A stretch of DNA of 64,000 nt, taken from Hellea sp. (GTDB lineage: Bacteria; Pseudomonadota; Alphaproteobacteria; Caulobacterales; Maricaulaceae). Position 1 is the stretch's first letter. Each line of letters begins with the position of its first letter. Where the stretch lies: assembly GCA_020628425.1 (NCBI GenBank), contig JAHDEZ010000005.1, positions 1 through 64,000 on the forward strand. The letters run 5' to 3'. Below the pieces are notes generated by a model that was not told the DNA's origin, did no database searches, and saw only the letters and a list, made by a program, of their open reading frames with translations. Both the position numbers and the translations under genes were made by a program. Shown piece by piece: positions 1 through 10,426 of the stretch.

Positions 1-1718
<1,718 letters not shown>

Positions 1719-1741
1719 AAAAACACCTATATGACATCTGC

Positions 1742-2578
1742 ATGACCATTGCCTGCATTAGGTCCGCCGAAATATGGTATCACGTTTACGGTCAATCCGG
1801 ACCTTGGGTAGCCGTCATTCAAGGGGGGCGTCATATGGCTTCTGATCTCGAAGAAACGGCAAAACTAATATCAAAGAGAGGTTTCCGTGTCCTCGTATTC
1901 GACCGGTTAAACTCGGGTCGTTCTTCAATCGATTTTGATAAGAGCGAACCGGAGGAAGAAGGTCATATCAAAGACCTTGAGGCTCTACTGAAACATGTGG
2001 GTGCTCGGCGCGCATTTATAGTCGGTAGATCTGGGGGGGCTCGAATTGCGTTAAAGTTCACCCTGTCTTACCCAGAAACCGTTCGCGGATTGTTTCTTTG
2101 GGGCATTAGCGCTGGAGAAACCGCTTATCGCTTCTTAGACAATTATTACTTTGGTAAAAACCTGCGAGCGTGCCAAATCGGAGGAATGGCTGACGTGTGT
2201 AAACTTGAACACTTCGCCTTAATGATTGAAGCACGGCCAGAAAATGAGAAAATACTCATGGCCGTCGACCCTGGGCAATTTATTTCAGTAATGAAAAGTT
2301 GGAGGGCCGTTTTTGCTGTAGGCGCTCATTATCACGTTATGGGCATTTCCAATAAACAGTTGGGTTCCATTAAAACGCCCACAAAAATCATGCCATATAT
2401 AGACCCAATGCATCCCATAAAGGCCGCTCGATTTGCTCACCAGAAAATTTCAACCAGCGATTTGCAAGAGTTTTCAAAAACTAATCGAGACGCATCATTA
2501 TTAGAATCCACAGCCGCAAAGAGTTTTTGTGAATTTGCCAATAGGCCTTACTGCGCCCCAACGGTTTTGACATCATGA
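1742..2578 (+). CDS. alpha/beta hydrolase fold protein
   Basis: Predicted serine hydrolase of 278 aa, substrate unknown. Seen: the nucleophile elbow GRSGGAR (Gly-x-Ser-x-Gly) in the first half, an oxyanion-side segment VIQGGRHM, and a late DPMHP segment that could supply the acid and histidine. No signal peptide is evident, so it is probably cytoplasmic. It starts 23 bases after gyrB and reads the same way, but its base composition is visibly more AT-rich than gyrB. That is compatible with recent acquisition or low expression. It could be an esterase, a haloperoxidase-like or a signalling-type hydrolase; nothing nearby fixes the role. Confidence 0.75.
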   Translation: MTIACIRSAEIWYHVYGQSGPWVAVIQGGRHMASDLEETAKLISKRGFRVLVFDRLNSGRSSIDFDKSEPEEEGHIKDLEALLKHVGARRAFIVGRSGGARIALKFTLSYPETVRGLFLWGISAGETAYRFLDNYYFGKNLRACQIGGMADVCKLEHFALMIEARPENEKILMAVDPGQFISVMKSWRAVFAVGAHYHVMGISNKQLGSIKTPTKIMPYIDPMHPIKAARFAHQKISTSDLQEFSKTNRDASLLESTAAKSFCEFANRPYCAPTVLTS

Positions 2579-2684
2579 TCCTTAAACTGGTCAACGGGCA
2601 TAATGTGATTAGAAGATTTGCATAATCGTGTTAGAACTGACTCAACTTCATAAAGATCAAAGCTCCTAACGATAAAGACTTCAA

Positions 2685-3497
2685 ATGAAACTAGAACAAG
2701 TCCCCGTATTTGTCGTCAGCCTGAAACGCGATGCGCGCCGTCGGGAACTCATGTGTGAACATTTTGCCGAACGAGGTCTTTCCTTTGAATTTTTGGACGC
2801 CACGGACGCCCGTGAAACGCCTATCGAGGCGCTGACATCTTTTTCACAATCAAAAGGTCCCTGGGGACTAATGCGGCCCCATGACATGGCCTGCACATCG
2901 AGCCATCTCCGGGCCATGCTGGCCTTTCTGGAAACGGATGCACCTTATGGTCTGTTTTGTGAAGATGATATTTTTATTTCCCAAGACACTGTAGAATGGC
3001 TCTCTGATATGTCTTGGTGGCCGGAAGATGCCGATGTGGTTAAATTTGAGCGCTGGCGCAATGACAGTATGCGGATTGTTTTATCGGGCGGGACATTGAA
3101 CCATAAAGAACGACGACTAAGACGTCTGGTATCCCGCCATCCGGGATGTGCGGGCTATCTGCTGACCCGGGACGCCGCCCAACGCATATTGGACGAACGG
3201 CCCATCACAGTGCCCATAGACCATTTATTTTTCAATCCCAGCGTCTCGTCTTTATCGAGACAAATGAATGTCTATCAAGTGCAACCGGGCCTTATTCGAC
3301 AAGGCAATGAACCGACTCCCAAACCGAAAGCAAAACCAGCCAGCAATACCCACGCAAATGCGACTTTTGAACGGGAGAAAGGGGTGGCCTGGGTATGGCG
3401 GGAAACTCGGCGGGGCTGGTATGAAATCACCCGTTACCCGGCCATCATCTGGGCTCTGTTACGGGGTGGATCCATCGAAAAACCGGATTTTAAATAG
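2685..3497 (+). CDS. glycosyltransferase family 25 protein
   Basis: Probable GT25 (LgtB/LpsA-type) sugar transferase for LPS or another surface glycan, 270 aa. Seen: the family N-terminus VPVFVVSLKRDARRRE, the central SSHLRAMLAF segment, and the acidic motif LFCEDDIF that in this family coordinates metal and nucleotide-sugar. There is no signal peptide or TM segment, consistent with action at the cytoplasmic face. The C-terminal 60 residues are basic and Pro/Lys-rich, which may aid membrane association. Acceptor and donor sugars cannot be read from sequence. It is convergent with the next small membrane gene, and the stop codons are directly adjacent. Confidence 0.8.
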   Translation: MKLEQVPVFVVSLKRDARRRELMCEHFAERGLSFEFLDATDARETPIEALTSFSQSKGPWGLMRPHDMACTSSHLRAMLAFLETDAPYGLFCEDDIFISQDTVEWLSDMSWWPEDADVVKFERWRNDSMRIVLSGGTLNHKERRLRRLVSRHPGCAGYLLTRDAAQRILDERPITVPIDHLFFNPSVSSLSRQMNVYQVQPGLIRQGNEPTPKPKAKPASNTHANATFEREKGVAWVWRETRRGWYEITRYPAIIWALLRGGSIEKPDFK

Positions 3498-3863
3498 TCA
3501 GACACTTCCTCGAAAGCCCCCATGCTGCAGGATATGGAACGCCACAAACCAGAATCCAATATTTGTCGTCAAATCAAACGAGACAAAAAAATCAGCTATC
3601 GTTGTTACAAGCGCGAGCGCGATCCATAGACTTTCATCCTCCCAAACAGCGACTTTTTCACTGAATAAATGTAAGACCATAAAGACAATAGCGGGCAGAC
3701 GCATATCAATCGGCATGCTGAAGCTCCCTCGTGCTATTAGCCCGAGATTATCAACTGCTATATCAATCCCTAAACAGGCAAATGTTAATACCACCCAGAT
3801 CCACATTCGCTCATTATACTTGATGACTGCTAAAATATTCTGAACGCGGGCTAAATCTGTCAT
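3498..3863 (-). CDS. small integral membrane protein, unknown function
   Basis: Protein of 121 aa with about three hydrophobic segments, around residues 20-40 (WIWVVLTFACLGIDIAVDNL), 53-68 and 80-112. I recognise no family. Its stop directly abuts the stop of the convergent GT25 gene. The ATG at 3863 has only a weak upstream Shine-Dalgarno. A plus-strand frame covers the same bases but reads as low-quality basic sequence, while the minus frame gives a plausible membrane protein, so I favour this strand. Function unknown. Confidence 0.55.
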   Translation of the reverse strand: MTDLARVQNILAVIKYNERMWIWVVLTFACLGIDIAVDNLGLIARGSFSMPIDMRLPAIVFMVLHLFSEKVAVWEDESLWIALALVTTIADFFVSFDLTTNIGFWFVAFHILQHGGFRGSV

Positions 3864-3921
3864 TCCGTCTACGTTCAGAGCTGCAATGATGTTATATTAA
3901 GAAATAATTCGGGAGCTAGCC

Positions 3922-4584
3922 ATGCGCTACCTATTGATTTTCGTATCTGCCTTTTTGATGGTTATCGTTTGGACGGTCAGCGCCGAAGCCAAAAAACAAA
4001 CACCTCCTGGCACGACGACTTCACTCTCATGCTCAAACATACGGTGTGGATATGGCATGAGCTGCATGGAGACACCGGGGGGTCCTGTTTGCCAGCAGCA
4101 ATCTGTGACTTGCGCCAATGTCCTCTGTGCTCAAGGCAGTCAATGTCTGGAAACCTCAACGGGCCCCCAATGCGTCCCCTATAAACCTACCAATCCGATA
4201 TATCCGCAACAAAGCTGCGCCTATGGCGGTTATTACCACTATGGTCAATTGATTTGTAATCCCGCACCCACTTGGCGGCAACCATTTCAAGATGGCTGGG
4301 GACATTATGATCGGCCACCAGTATACCACTATCCCCCTCGCCCTACGCCGAGGCCCAGACCTACGCCTAAACCTCCAATCCCACGCCCACCGGCACCACG
4401 TCCGCCATGGAATTCTATCGAACCAGAGCCGCGCATGTGTACGATGGAATATGCTCCGGTATGTGCAGAGAAGCCTGTCGTTTGTGTGCGAGCGCCCTGT
4501 CCTGCTGATCGGAAAACTTTCAGCAATAGCTGCATGGCCAAAGGTAATGGATATTCAATTATCCACGAAGGTGCCTGTCAGTAA
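3922..4584 (+). CDS. secreted Cys-rich protein with follistatin-like and Kazal-type domains
   Basis: Exported protein of 220 aa. Seen: a signal peptide at residues 1-23 (cleavage after AEA), then two short repeats of the form C-x4-C-x4-(M/Q)-x-C-x6-GP-x-C (about residues 37-57 and 64-85) that resemble FOLN/EGF-like modules. A Pro/Arg-rich linker follows (about residues 132-165, PRPTPRPRPTPKPP). The C-terminal Kazal-like domain is at about residues 172-219 (MEYAPVCAE, APCPADRKTFSNSC, HEGAC). Kazal domains usually inhibit serine proteases, so an extracellular or periplasmic protease inhibitor is likely. The FOLN-plus-Kazal arrangement resembles animal follistatin modules. The target protease is unknown. 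Confidence 0.8.
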   Translation: MRYLLIFVSAFLMVIVWTVSAEAKKQTPPGTTTSLSCSNIRCGYGMSCMETPGGPVCQQQSVTCANVLCAQGSQCLETSTGPQCVPYKPTNPIYPQQSCAYGGYYHYGQLICNPAPTWRQPFQDGWGHYDRPPVYHYPPRPTPRPRPTPKPPIPRPPAPRPPWNSIEPEPRMCTMEYAPVCAEKPVVCVRAPCPADRKTFSNSCMAKGNGYSIIHEGACQ

Positions 4585-4619
4585 CTCGTAAATTCCTTCA
4601 CATATGAACATTATCTGCT

Positions 4620-4645
4620 AGGACTCCTGAAATGTTGGGAGTTCT
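4620..4645 (+). promoter_or_regulatory. inverted repeat covering the marR ribosome-binding site
   Basis: Arms 4620-4627 (AGGACTCC) and 4638-4645 (GGAGTTCT) pair over 8 bp with one G-T wobble around a 10-base loop. The right arm contains the GGGAG Shine-Dalgarno located 7 bases before the marR ATG. It could be an autoregulatory MarR operator, a translation-controlling hairpin, or a weak terminator of the upstream gene. The choice is inference. Confidence 0.4.
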
Positions 4646-4648
4646 TTA

Positions 4649-5089
4649 ATGGCCATAGCCAGACCCATTGACCGTCGCTTGTTCTTCTGGTTCGACCGGG
4701 CGCATACAATATTAGCCAAAGAGGCCGACACCTTCCTCTCTAGGAATTCGGGGCTTGGTACATCACAAGCATCCGTCTTGATTTACCTGGGGTTTCATGA
4801 CCAGTGCTATCTTTCTGAACTCGCTGACGGTATTGGACGGAATAATCCTGCCGTAACGGGACTCGTCGATCGGATGGAGAAGGTCGGACTGGTGGAACGT
4901 ATTCATGGGGGTATGGATGGTAGACGTAAACGGGTGCGGCTGACCGATGCAGGATGGGCTAAGAGAGAACAGGTTCATGAGGACTTTCGAACTTTCAATG
5001 AGCGCCTCTCGAAAGGCCTTACGCAGGCTGAAATGGACGCTGTTTTGAAATTTCTCGCTCTTGCGCCAGAAAATATGGAAATAAAATAA
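4649..5089 (+). CDS. MarR-family transcriptional regulator
   Basis: Winged-helix DNA-binding regulator of 146 aa, the usual MarR length. Seen: the helix-turn-helix region YLSELADGIGRNNPAVTGLVDRMEKVGLVER followed by the wing GMDGRRKRVRLTDAG. MarR proteins are dimeric and typically repress their own operon until a phenolic or oxidant ligand binds. Its TAA overlaps the ATG of the FrnE-like gene (TAATG), so the two are translationally coupled, and MAPEG follows. This suggests control of a thiol/electrophile stress operon. An inverted repeat sits over its ribosome-binding site. Confidence 0.9.
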   Translation: MAIARPIDRRLFFWFDRAHTILAKEADTFLSRNSGLGTSQASVLIYLGFHDQCYLSELADGIGRNNPAVTGLVDRMEKVGLVERIHGGMDGRRKRVRLTDAGWAKREQVHEDFRTFNERLSKGLTQAEMDAVLKFLALAPENMEIK

Positions 5090-5763
5090 TGGCTAAAAAG
5101 AAGAAGCAAATCACGTCGATCATCAACGTAGACATTGTCTCTGATGTGGTTTGTCCTTGGTGTTGGTTGGGATCTCGATATTTCTTTGCGGCCGCGAAAA
5201 AATCAAATCACGCTATCAATGTTACATGGCGTCCCTATATGCTTGATCCGACGGTTCCGGAAAGTGGAGTCGCCTATCGCGATTATATGAAAAGCAAATT
5301 TGGCGATGGCCCGTCCGACAAATTTCAAGCTATGCGGGCCCATCTGGAAAAGGCAGCTCCCGATGCCGGGATTACTTTTCGGTTTGGCGATATTCCATTT
5401 AGACCCAATACGCTGAATGCACATCGATTGATGAAGTGGGCCACGGGTCAAGGACTTGGCAATGAAACATCGGAAGCACTGTTTAAATCCTTTTTTGACA
5501 ACTTGGAGGATGTCGGCAACGCCGAAATTCTGACGCGTATTGCCAATGATGTTGGTATGGACGGTGAACTTGTCAAAGAGCTTCTTGGGAAAGAGGAGGA
5601 TAAAAACGCTATCCGTGAAGAAATTATGTTTTTTAGAAATCTGGGTGTGTCCGGCGTACCTTGCTTTATCTATCAAGGGCAATTCGCCGTACAAGGCGCG
5701 CAACCTCCAGAAGCACACCTTAAAGCCATCGAAGAGGCGGCTCGCCTGCCTATCGATGCTTAG
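5089..5763 (+). CDS. DsbA-family oxidoreductase, FrnE-like
   Basis: Cytoplasmic thioredoxin-fold protein of 224 aa related to FrnE and 2-hydroxychromene-2-carboxylate isomerase. Seen: DIVSDVVCPWCWLGSRYF, with the active-site pair C22-P-W-C25; the long helical insertion; and the cis-Pro segment LGVSGVPCFIYQGQFAVQGAQPPE, with an extra Cys after the cis-Pro. There is no signal peptide, which separates it from periplasmic DsbA. The family acts in thiol-disulfide exchange or glutathione-dependent isomerisation, often in oxidative or solvent stress. It lies between marR and a MAPEG gene, which supports a redox-detoxification unit. Confidence 0.87.
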   Translation: MAKKKKQITSIINVDIVSDVVCPWCWLGSRYFFAAAKKSNHAINVTWRPYMLDPTVPESGVAYRDYMKSKFGDGPSDKFQAMRAHLEKAAPDAGITFRFGDIPFRPNTLNAHRLMKWATGQGLGNETSEALFKSFFDNLEDVGNAEILTRIANDVGMDGELVKELLGKEEDKNAIREEIMFFRNLGVSGVPCFIYQGQFAVQGAQPPEAHLKAIEEAARLPIDA

Positions 5764-5787
5764 TTCCATAAAAATAAGGAGAGAGTT

Positions 5788-6192
5788 ATGGAAATGACAT
5801 CATTGCAAATTGTGGCGCTTTATTCAGGAATAAATCTGATTATATTGCCTATATTAATGTTCCGGGTTGGCCAGGTACGAATAGCCACGAAAACGTCGTT
5901 GGGAAATGGAGAGGACTTCAGCTTATTAGCGCGGGTACGCGCCCATGCCAACTTTACGGAAACCACGCCTTTTGCTCTGATCGGCTTGCTCCTTATGAGC
6001 CAAATGAGTGGGACGCCGGCATGGCTGTTACACGCCCTTGGGGGCGGCTTTACTTTTGGCCGTATGGCTCATGCTCACGGCATGGCCCAAGATAAAGCAT
6101 TAGGCAAAGGGCGAACGATTGGTGCGGCCTTGTCTCTACTGACATTCTTAGTTATGGGCGGTTATCTTTTATACAGAGCCTTCACAGGATAA
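5788..6192 (+). CDS. MAPEG-family membrane protein
   Basis: Integral membrane protein of 134 aa with four predicted TM segments, typical for MAPEG (membrane-associated proteins in eicosanoid and glutathione metabolism). Seen: the segment RVGQVRIATKTSLGNGEDFSLLARVRAHANFTETTP, with the family's Arg/Asn/Glu constellation (RxxNxxE-like RAHANFTE). Bacterial members are often glutathione transferase or peroxidase-like. It starts 24 bases after the FrnE-like gene with an AAGGAGAGAG ribosome-binding site, and pmbA starts 2 bases after its stop. Exact substrate unknown. Confidence 0.88.
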   Translation: MEMTSLQIVALYSGINLIILPILMFRVGQVRIATKTSLGNGEDFSLLARVRAHANFTETTPFALIGLLLMSQMSGTPAWLLHALGGGFTFGRMAHAHGMAQDKALGKGRTIGAALSLLTFLVMGGYLLYRAFTG

Positions 6193-6194
6193 AT

Positions 6195-7559
6195 ATGCCC
6201 TCATCCATTTCTGACCCTATTTCACCAGATGCTTTGCGTCCGGCCTTGCAAACATTGCTTTCTAAGGCCACGGCGTTTGGAGCTGATGCAGCAGACGCTG
6301 TCGCAACGCATGGCCGTTCACTGCACGTAACAGTCCGCGGCGGCGAGATGGAAGAAGTGGACAATAGCGAAGGCAGAGACATTGGACTTCGCGTACTGAT
6401 CGGACAGCGGCAGGCTTGTGTTTCAAGCTCCGACATTTCACCCGCTTCCTTAGAGCGCTTGGCGGAGCGGGCCGTTGCTATGGCAAAACTGGCACCAGAA
6501 GATCCATATTGCGGTCTCGCAAAACCAAGCCTTTTGGCCACAGAGATGTTAGATTTGGAATTATTCGATGATACCGAGTTACCACCAGACGAGCTACTAG
6601 AACGGGCAAAGCGCATTGAGGCAGCAGCCCTTTCGGTAAAAGGCGTGACACAAGCCGAGGGCATGAGCGCTGACCTGTCCAGTTCGGCTGTGCAGTTTAT
6701 GGGAACCAATGGCTTTGATAAAGGCTGGCGGTCATCGCATCACGGATTGTCAGGCATGGCGCTGGCCGTTCTCGAGAATGCGATGGAACGTGACTATGAC
6801 TATCACAGTGTCCGATGGCTCGACGATTTAAAAACACCCGAGGAAGTCGGTCTAAAAGCCGGCAGACGCGTTATTGCCCGCCTCGGTGCCCGCCAAATGC
6901 AATCTGGCACCATGCCGGTACTTTTTGACCGACGGGTCGCTGTTTCATTATTGTCGTCTTTTATCGGCGCCATTTCTGGAAATGCTATCGCACGTGGTAC
7001 GTCTTATCTTAAGGATAAAATGGGCGAGCAGATATTCTCCAACCAGATTAATATTATAGACGACCCACTGATTGTTCGCGGACATGGGTCTCGACCGTGG
7101 GACGGGGAAGGCGTACGGGTAAAAAAACGTCATTTGATAGAAAATGGAATGCTGAAAACCTGGCTTTTAAACACTTCGGCTGCAAAACAATTAGGGCTTC
7201 AAACAACTGGTCACGGCGCACGCGGTATCAGCACGCCGCCGGGCATTGCATCGTCAAATACATATATCGAGGCAGGCACAAAAACACCGGAAGATTTGAT
7301 GAATGATATGGGTCAAGGATTGATGGTTGCTGAAATGTTCGGTCCATCTCTTAATCCGAACACAGGAGATTACAGTTGTGGGGTAGCCGGTTTTGCCATT
7401 GAAAACGGACAGCGCGCCTACCCGGTTTCTGAAATTACCATCGCTGGTAATATTCTCGATATGTATAAAACCCTTGTACCTGCCAATGATTTACTCTTTG
7501 AAAGTTCGACCATAGCCCCCAGCCTGTTAGTTGAAAGCATGACGATTGCCGGACAATAG
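6195..7559 (+). CDS. pmbA: TldD/PmbA-family peptidase subunit PmbA (TldE)
   Basis: Protein of 454 aa matching PmbA/TldE, the partner of TldD in the heterodimeric metalloprotease that processes modified peptides such as microcins and degrades unfolded peptides. Seen: VRGGEMEEVDNSEGRDIGLRV near the N-terminus, the SHHGLSGMALA segment, and the C-terminal GRGTS-like/GNAIARGTSYL, GARGIST and GDYSCGVAGFAIENG motifs typical of the family. TldD supplies the zinc-binding HExxxH; PmbA lacks it, as here. TldD is not in the window. Its stop overlaps the next gene's start by 14 bases, so the two are coupled. Confidence 0.93.
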   Translation: MPSSISDPISPDALRPALQTLLSKATAFGADAADAVATHGRSLHVTVRGGEMEEVDNSEGRDIGLRVLIGQRQACVSSSDISPASLERLAERAVAMAKLAPEDPYCGLAKPSLLATEMLDLELFDDTELPPDELLERAKRIEAAALSVKGVTQAEGMSADLSSSAVQFMGTNGFDKGWRSSHHGLSGMALAVLENAMERDYDYHSVRWLDDLKTPEEVGLKAGRRVIARLGARQMQSGTMPVLFDRRVAVSLLSSFIGAISGNAIARGTSYLKDKMGEQIFSNQINIIDDPLIVRGHGSRPWDGEGVRVKKRHLIENGMLKTWLLNTSAAKQLGLQTTGHGARGISTPPGIASSNTYIEAGTKTPEDLMNDMGQGLMVAEMFGPSLNPNTGDYSCGVAGFAIENGQRAYPVSEITIAGNILDMYKTLVPANDLLFESSTIAPSLLVESMTIAGQ

Positions 7560-8652
7560 CAACATCTGTGTACCTTTTGAGGAGGATCTGGTCCTCATAT
7601 GTGAGGCCGTAAAGGGTGCTGGTGAAATCGCTCGAGAGGCTTTTAACAATCAAAGTGATGAAATTTGGGACAAGGGAAAGGGCCACCTGGTTACAGAGAC
7701 CGATATAGCTGTAAATGAATATCTTGCGGAAATGCTGACGAAAGCTCGCCCTGATTATGGCTGGCTGTCCGAGGAAACCAAGGATGACCATTCGCGGCAT
7801 GCTTGCCCTCGAACTTTTGTCGTGGATCCCATTGACGGCACACGGGCATTTATTGACCGCTCACCCAACTTCGCTGTTTCTGTCGCTGTAATTGAAGACG
7901 GCCGCCCTATCGCGGGGGCGCTATATAATCCGCTCAAAGACGAGCTCTATCAAGCCACGCGCGGAGGCGGTGCGACTTTAAACAGTAAGGTCATCCGGGT
8001 TTCCGAACGTAAATCACTCGCGGGGGCCCGCATGGTAGGTTACCCCCGAAAGTTCCGGCGATTGGGGTGGCCCGACATGGATGTTGTCATCTCAAATTCC
8101 ATGGCATATCGCATTGCATTGGTCGCAAGCGGTCAAGCCGACGCAACTGTATCCTTTACCCCAAAATCCGATTGGGATCTGGCGGCTGCCGAACTAATCG
8201 CCACAGAAGCTGGTGCCAAGATATGCAACTTACGGGGCGAGAGCTTTCGCTATGATCGCAATTCCACCTCTGAATTTGGCGTGATTTGTGCTGGCCCGAA
8301 TCTTCAGGCTTTGCTAATGGAAATGGTGGAACCGGTCATAGAGAAATTCGAAACCAGTACAGACCGGAAAAAAGATTTTGGATTTATGGGAACTCGTATG
8401 TCTGACAGAAATGAAAATGATAACATGCAACTTTTACACTTAGTGATCGGGGGCGAACTTGTTGACCCGAACAAAACCGAATTTATCGACTTGAGTAAGG
8501 TTGATTTTGTCGGCGCTTACGGCAGCTATAAAGAGGCTCGCGCGGCATGGCTTGGCGCCGCTCAGCGTACAGTGGACAATGCACATATGCGCTATTTCGT
8601 ACTTCATGCCCATGAGCTGATTGACCCGGATAAAGACGGTTTCATTGGCTAA
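7546..8652 (+). CDS. inositol-monophosphatase/CysQ-like phosphatase fused to a DUF4170 domain
   Basis: Protein of 368 aa. Residues 1-270 are a Mg-dependent IMPase/CysQ-like phosphatase: ETD (about 51-53), LSEETKD (74-80), VDPIDGTRAF (93-102), and a late WDLAAAELIATEAGA. Residues about 290-368 match DUF4170 (LLHLVIGGELVDP, TVDNAHMRYFVLHAHEL), which in most alphaproteobacteria is a separate small gene. The frame is continuous. However, an in-frame ATG at 8398 (residue 285), preceded by GGGAA, could also start a free DUF4170 protein. The phosphatase may act on inositol phosphate, PAP or another sugar phosphate. Its place between pmbA and msbA is typical of alphaproteobacterial lipid A neighbourhoods. 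Confidence 0.85.
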   Translation: MPDNSNICVPFEEDLVLICEAVKGAGEIAREAFNNQSDEIWDKGKGHLVTETDIAVNEYLAEMLTKARPDYGWLSEETKDDHSRHACPRTFVVDPIDGTRAFIDRSPNFAVSVAVIEDGRPIAGALYNPLKDELYQATRGGGATLNSKVIRVSERKSLAGARMVGYPRKFRRLGWPDMDVVISNSMAYRIALVASGQADATVSFTPKSDWDLAAAELIATEAGAKICNLRGESFRYDRNSTSEFGVICAGPNLQALLMEMVEPVIEKFETSTDRKKDFGFMGTRMSDRNENDNMQLLHLVIGGELVDPNKTEFIDLSKVDFVGAYGSYKEARAAWLGAAQRTVDNAHMRYFVLHAHELIDPDKDGFIG

Positions 8653-10426
8653 AAGCTCACAAGCCATACAAGCAAAAGAACGCCAGAGGACAACCCGCCT
8701 CTGGCGCGATTATATCTGGACGCAAAAGCCTAGATTCATCGCGGCCATGTTTTTCATGACGATACTAGCAGCCGCGACGGCTGCCTATCTCTGGGTTGTA
8801 AGTGAGCTGGTCGATCAGTGGGGTAATCTGGGAGATGACGATGCGCTTGAGGAAGCGGAAAGTTACGCTCGAGTTATATTGCCTCTGCTTATTGGTATCC
8901 CGTTAATTGCCGGCGTTTGTAACTACGCTCAACAGATTTTGTGCAACACTATAGCGCTCAATGCGGTCGGAAAAATGCAAAAGCAGATGTTTGCGTCGGC
9001 CCATAGAAACGATTTCGCCAGTTTCTCTCGAGAGCCAACGGGCAAACTGATGTCGAAATTTATATCCGATGTCAGCGTTATCTCTGGCGCCATAAACGGG
9101 TTGATATCTAATCTGGTGCGCGACACGCTCACCGTGATTTTTGTGATCGCCAGTATGATCTGGCATAATTGGGCTTTGAGCCTGGCCATGCTTATATTCG
9201 GTCTAGCTTTTTATCCGATTATTGTCATTTCGAAGAAACTCCGGGGCTCTGCCCACGACGTTCAAGAACATTTGGGCGTCATGACATCTGATCTCAAAGA
9301 AAGCTTCACCGGCGTACGCATGGTCAAGACCTATGGACTGGAGGATCACGAAGAGGAAAGGCTTGGAAAAAGCTTTGATAAGCGTATCCGGCTTTATCTG
9401 AAAATGATTACGGAAAAAGCCCGGGTGGATCCAATCCTAGAAGTTTTGGGCGGTCTGGTTATTGCCGCTGTCGCCATTGCCGGGGTGTATATCGTCAAGT
9501 CCGGAATCGGTTCGGCCGGATCCGTGGCAGCCGTTCTTGTCGGGGTTTTAACGCTTAGTCCGCGCCTGCGCTCGCTCGGCGCGCTCAATAATGTGTTTCA
9601 AGAAGGCCACTCCAGCCTGGCACGGATTTTCGACGTTATCGACGAAACGCCCGACATTGTTGATGCGCCCAACGCCAAGGTTCTTGAGCATTCCAAAGGC
9701 CATGTAACTCTCAATGATGTCTGGTTTGCCTATGAAGATGGGACCGAGGCGCTGTCCGAGGTTTCTATTGAAGCCAAACCCGGAGAGATGATTGCGCTGG
9801 TGGGCGAAAGCGGCGGCGGCAAGTCCACTATCGTCAATCTCATTCCCCGGCTTTACGATGTGCGCGAAGGCTCGATTTCTATTGACGGCGTAGATATACG
9901 CAACATCACTATGGAAAGCCTGCGCAGACAAATGGCCATGGTTTCACAGGACGTCACCCTGTTTAACGATACGGTCGCCAATAATATACGGTTTGGGAAT
10001 TTGGACGCTTCACTTGAGGACATTCAAAAAGCAGCCGACGCGGCAGCTGCTTATGGCTTTATCAAGGACCTACCCAACGGGTTTGAGACTGTGATTGGCG
10101 AGGACGGCGATAATCTCTCTGGCGGCCAGAAACAGCGCATCGCCATTGCCCGCGCCATATTACGGGACGCACCTATTCTCTTGCTCGACGAGGCCACATC
10201 AGCCCTGGACGCCGAGTCCGAGGTCAAAGTTCAAGAAGCCGTTGAAGCCCTTGGCAAAGGCCGGACGCAAATCGTCATCGCCCACCGCCTCTCAACGGTC
10301 CAAAAGGCGGATCGCATCTATGTGCTGGAAAAGGGTCGTGTTGTGGAAACCGGTACGCATGCGACTTTGTCCAAAAAGGAAAACGGGGTCTATGCGCGGT
10401 TAAAAAGCTTACAGATGGATGGATAA
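8621..10426 (+). CDS. msbA: lipid A/phospholipid ABC exporter, MsbA-like
   Basis: Half-size ABC exporter of about 600 aa with six TM segments followed by the nucleotide-binding domain. Seen: Walker A GESGGGKST, signature NLSGGQKQRIAIARA, Walker B ILLLDEATSALD, and the H-loop IAHRLSTV. MsbA flips lipid A-core across the inner membrane. Placement upstream of waaA, lpxK and lpxL supports that role, although sequence alone cannot exclude a multidrug exporter. The start is uncertain: TTG at 8621 overlaps the phosphatase gene by 32 bases, while another in-frame TTG at 8645 would overlap it by 8. Confidence 0.88.
   Translation: MTRIKTVSLAKSSQAIQAKERQRTTRLWRDYIWTQKPRFIAAMFFMTILAAATAAYLWVVSELVDQWGNLGDDDALEEAESYARVILPLLIGIPLIAGVCNYAQQILCNTIALNAVGKMQKQMFASAHRNDFASFSREPTGKLMSKFISDVSVISGAINGLISNLVRDTLTVIFVIASMIWHNWALSLAMLIFGLAFYPIIVISKKLRGSAHDVQEHLGVMTSDLKESFTGVRMVKTYGLEDHEEERLGKSFDKRIRLYLKMITEKARVDPILEVLGGLVIAAVAIAGVYIVKSGIGSAGSVAAVLVGVLTLSPRLRSLGALNNVFQEGHSSLARIFDVIDETPDIVDAPNAKVLEHSKGHVTLNDVWFAYEDGTEALSEVSIEAKPGEMIALVGESGGGKSTIVNLIPRLYDVREGSISIDGVDIRNITMESLRRQMAMVSQDVTLFNDTVANNIRFGNLDASLEDIQKAADAAAAYGFIKDLPNGFETVIGEDGDNLSGGQKQRIAIARAILRDAPILLLDEATSALDAESEVKVQEAVEALGKGRTQIVIAHRLSTVQKADRIYVLEKGRVVETGTHATLSKKENGVYARLKSLQMDG

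Noticed and set aside
3268-3843. 191-aa plus-strand frame overlapping GT25 and the small membrane gene
   Set aside because: Its first part is a shifted reading of GT25 and the rest is basic, low-quality sequence. The minus-strand membrane protein is more convincing.
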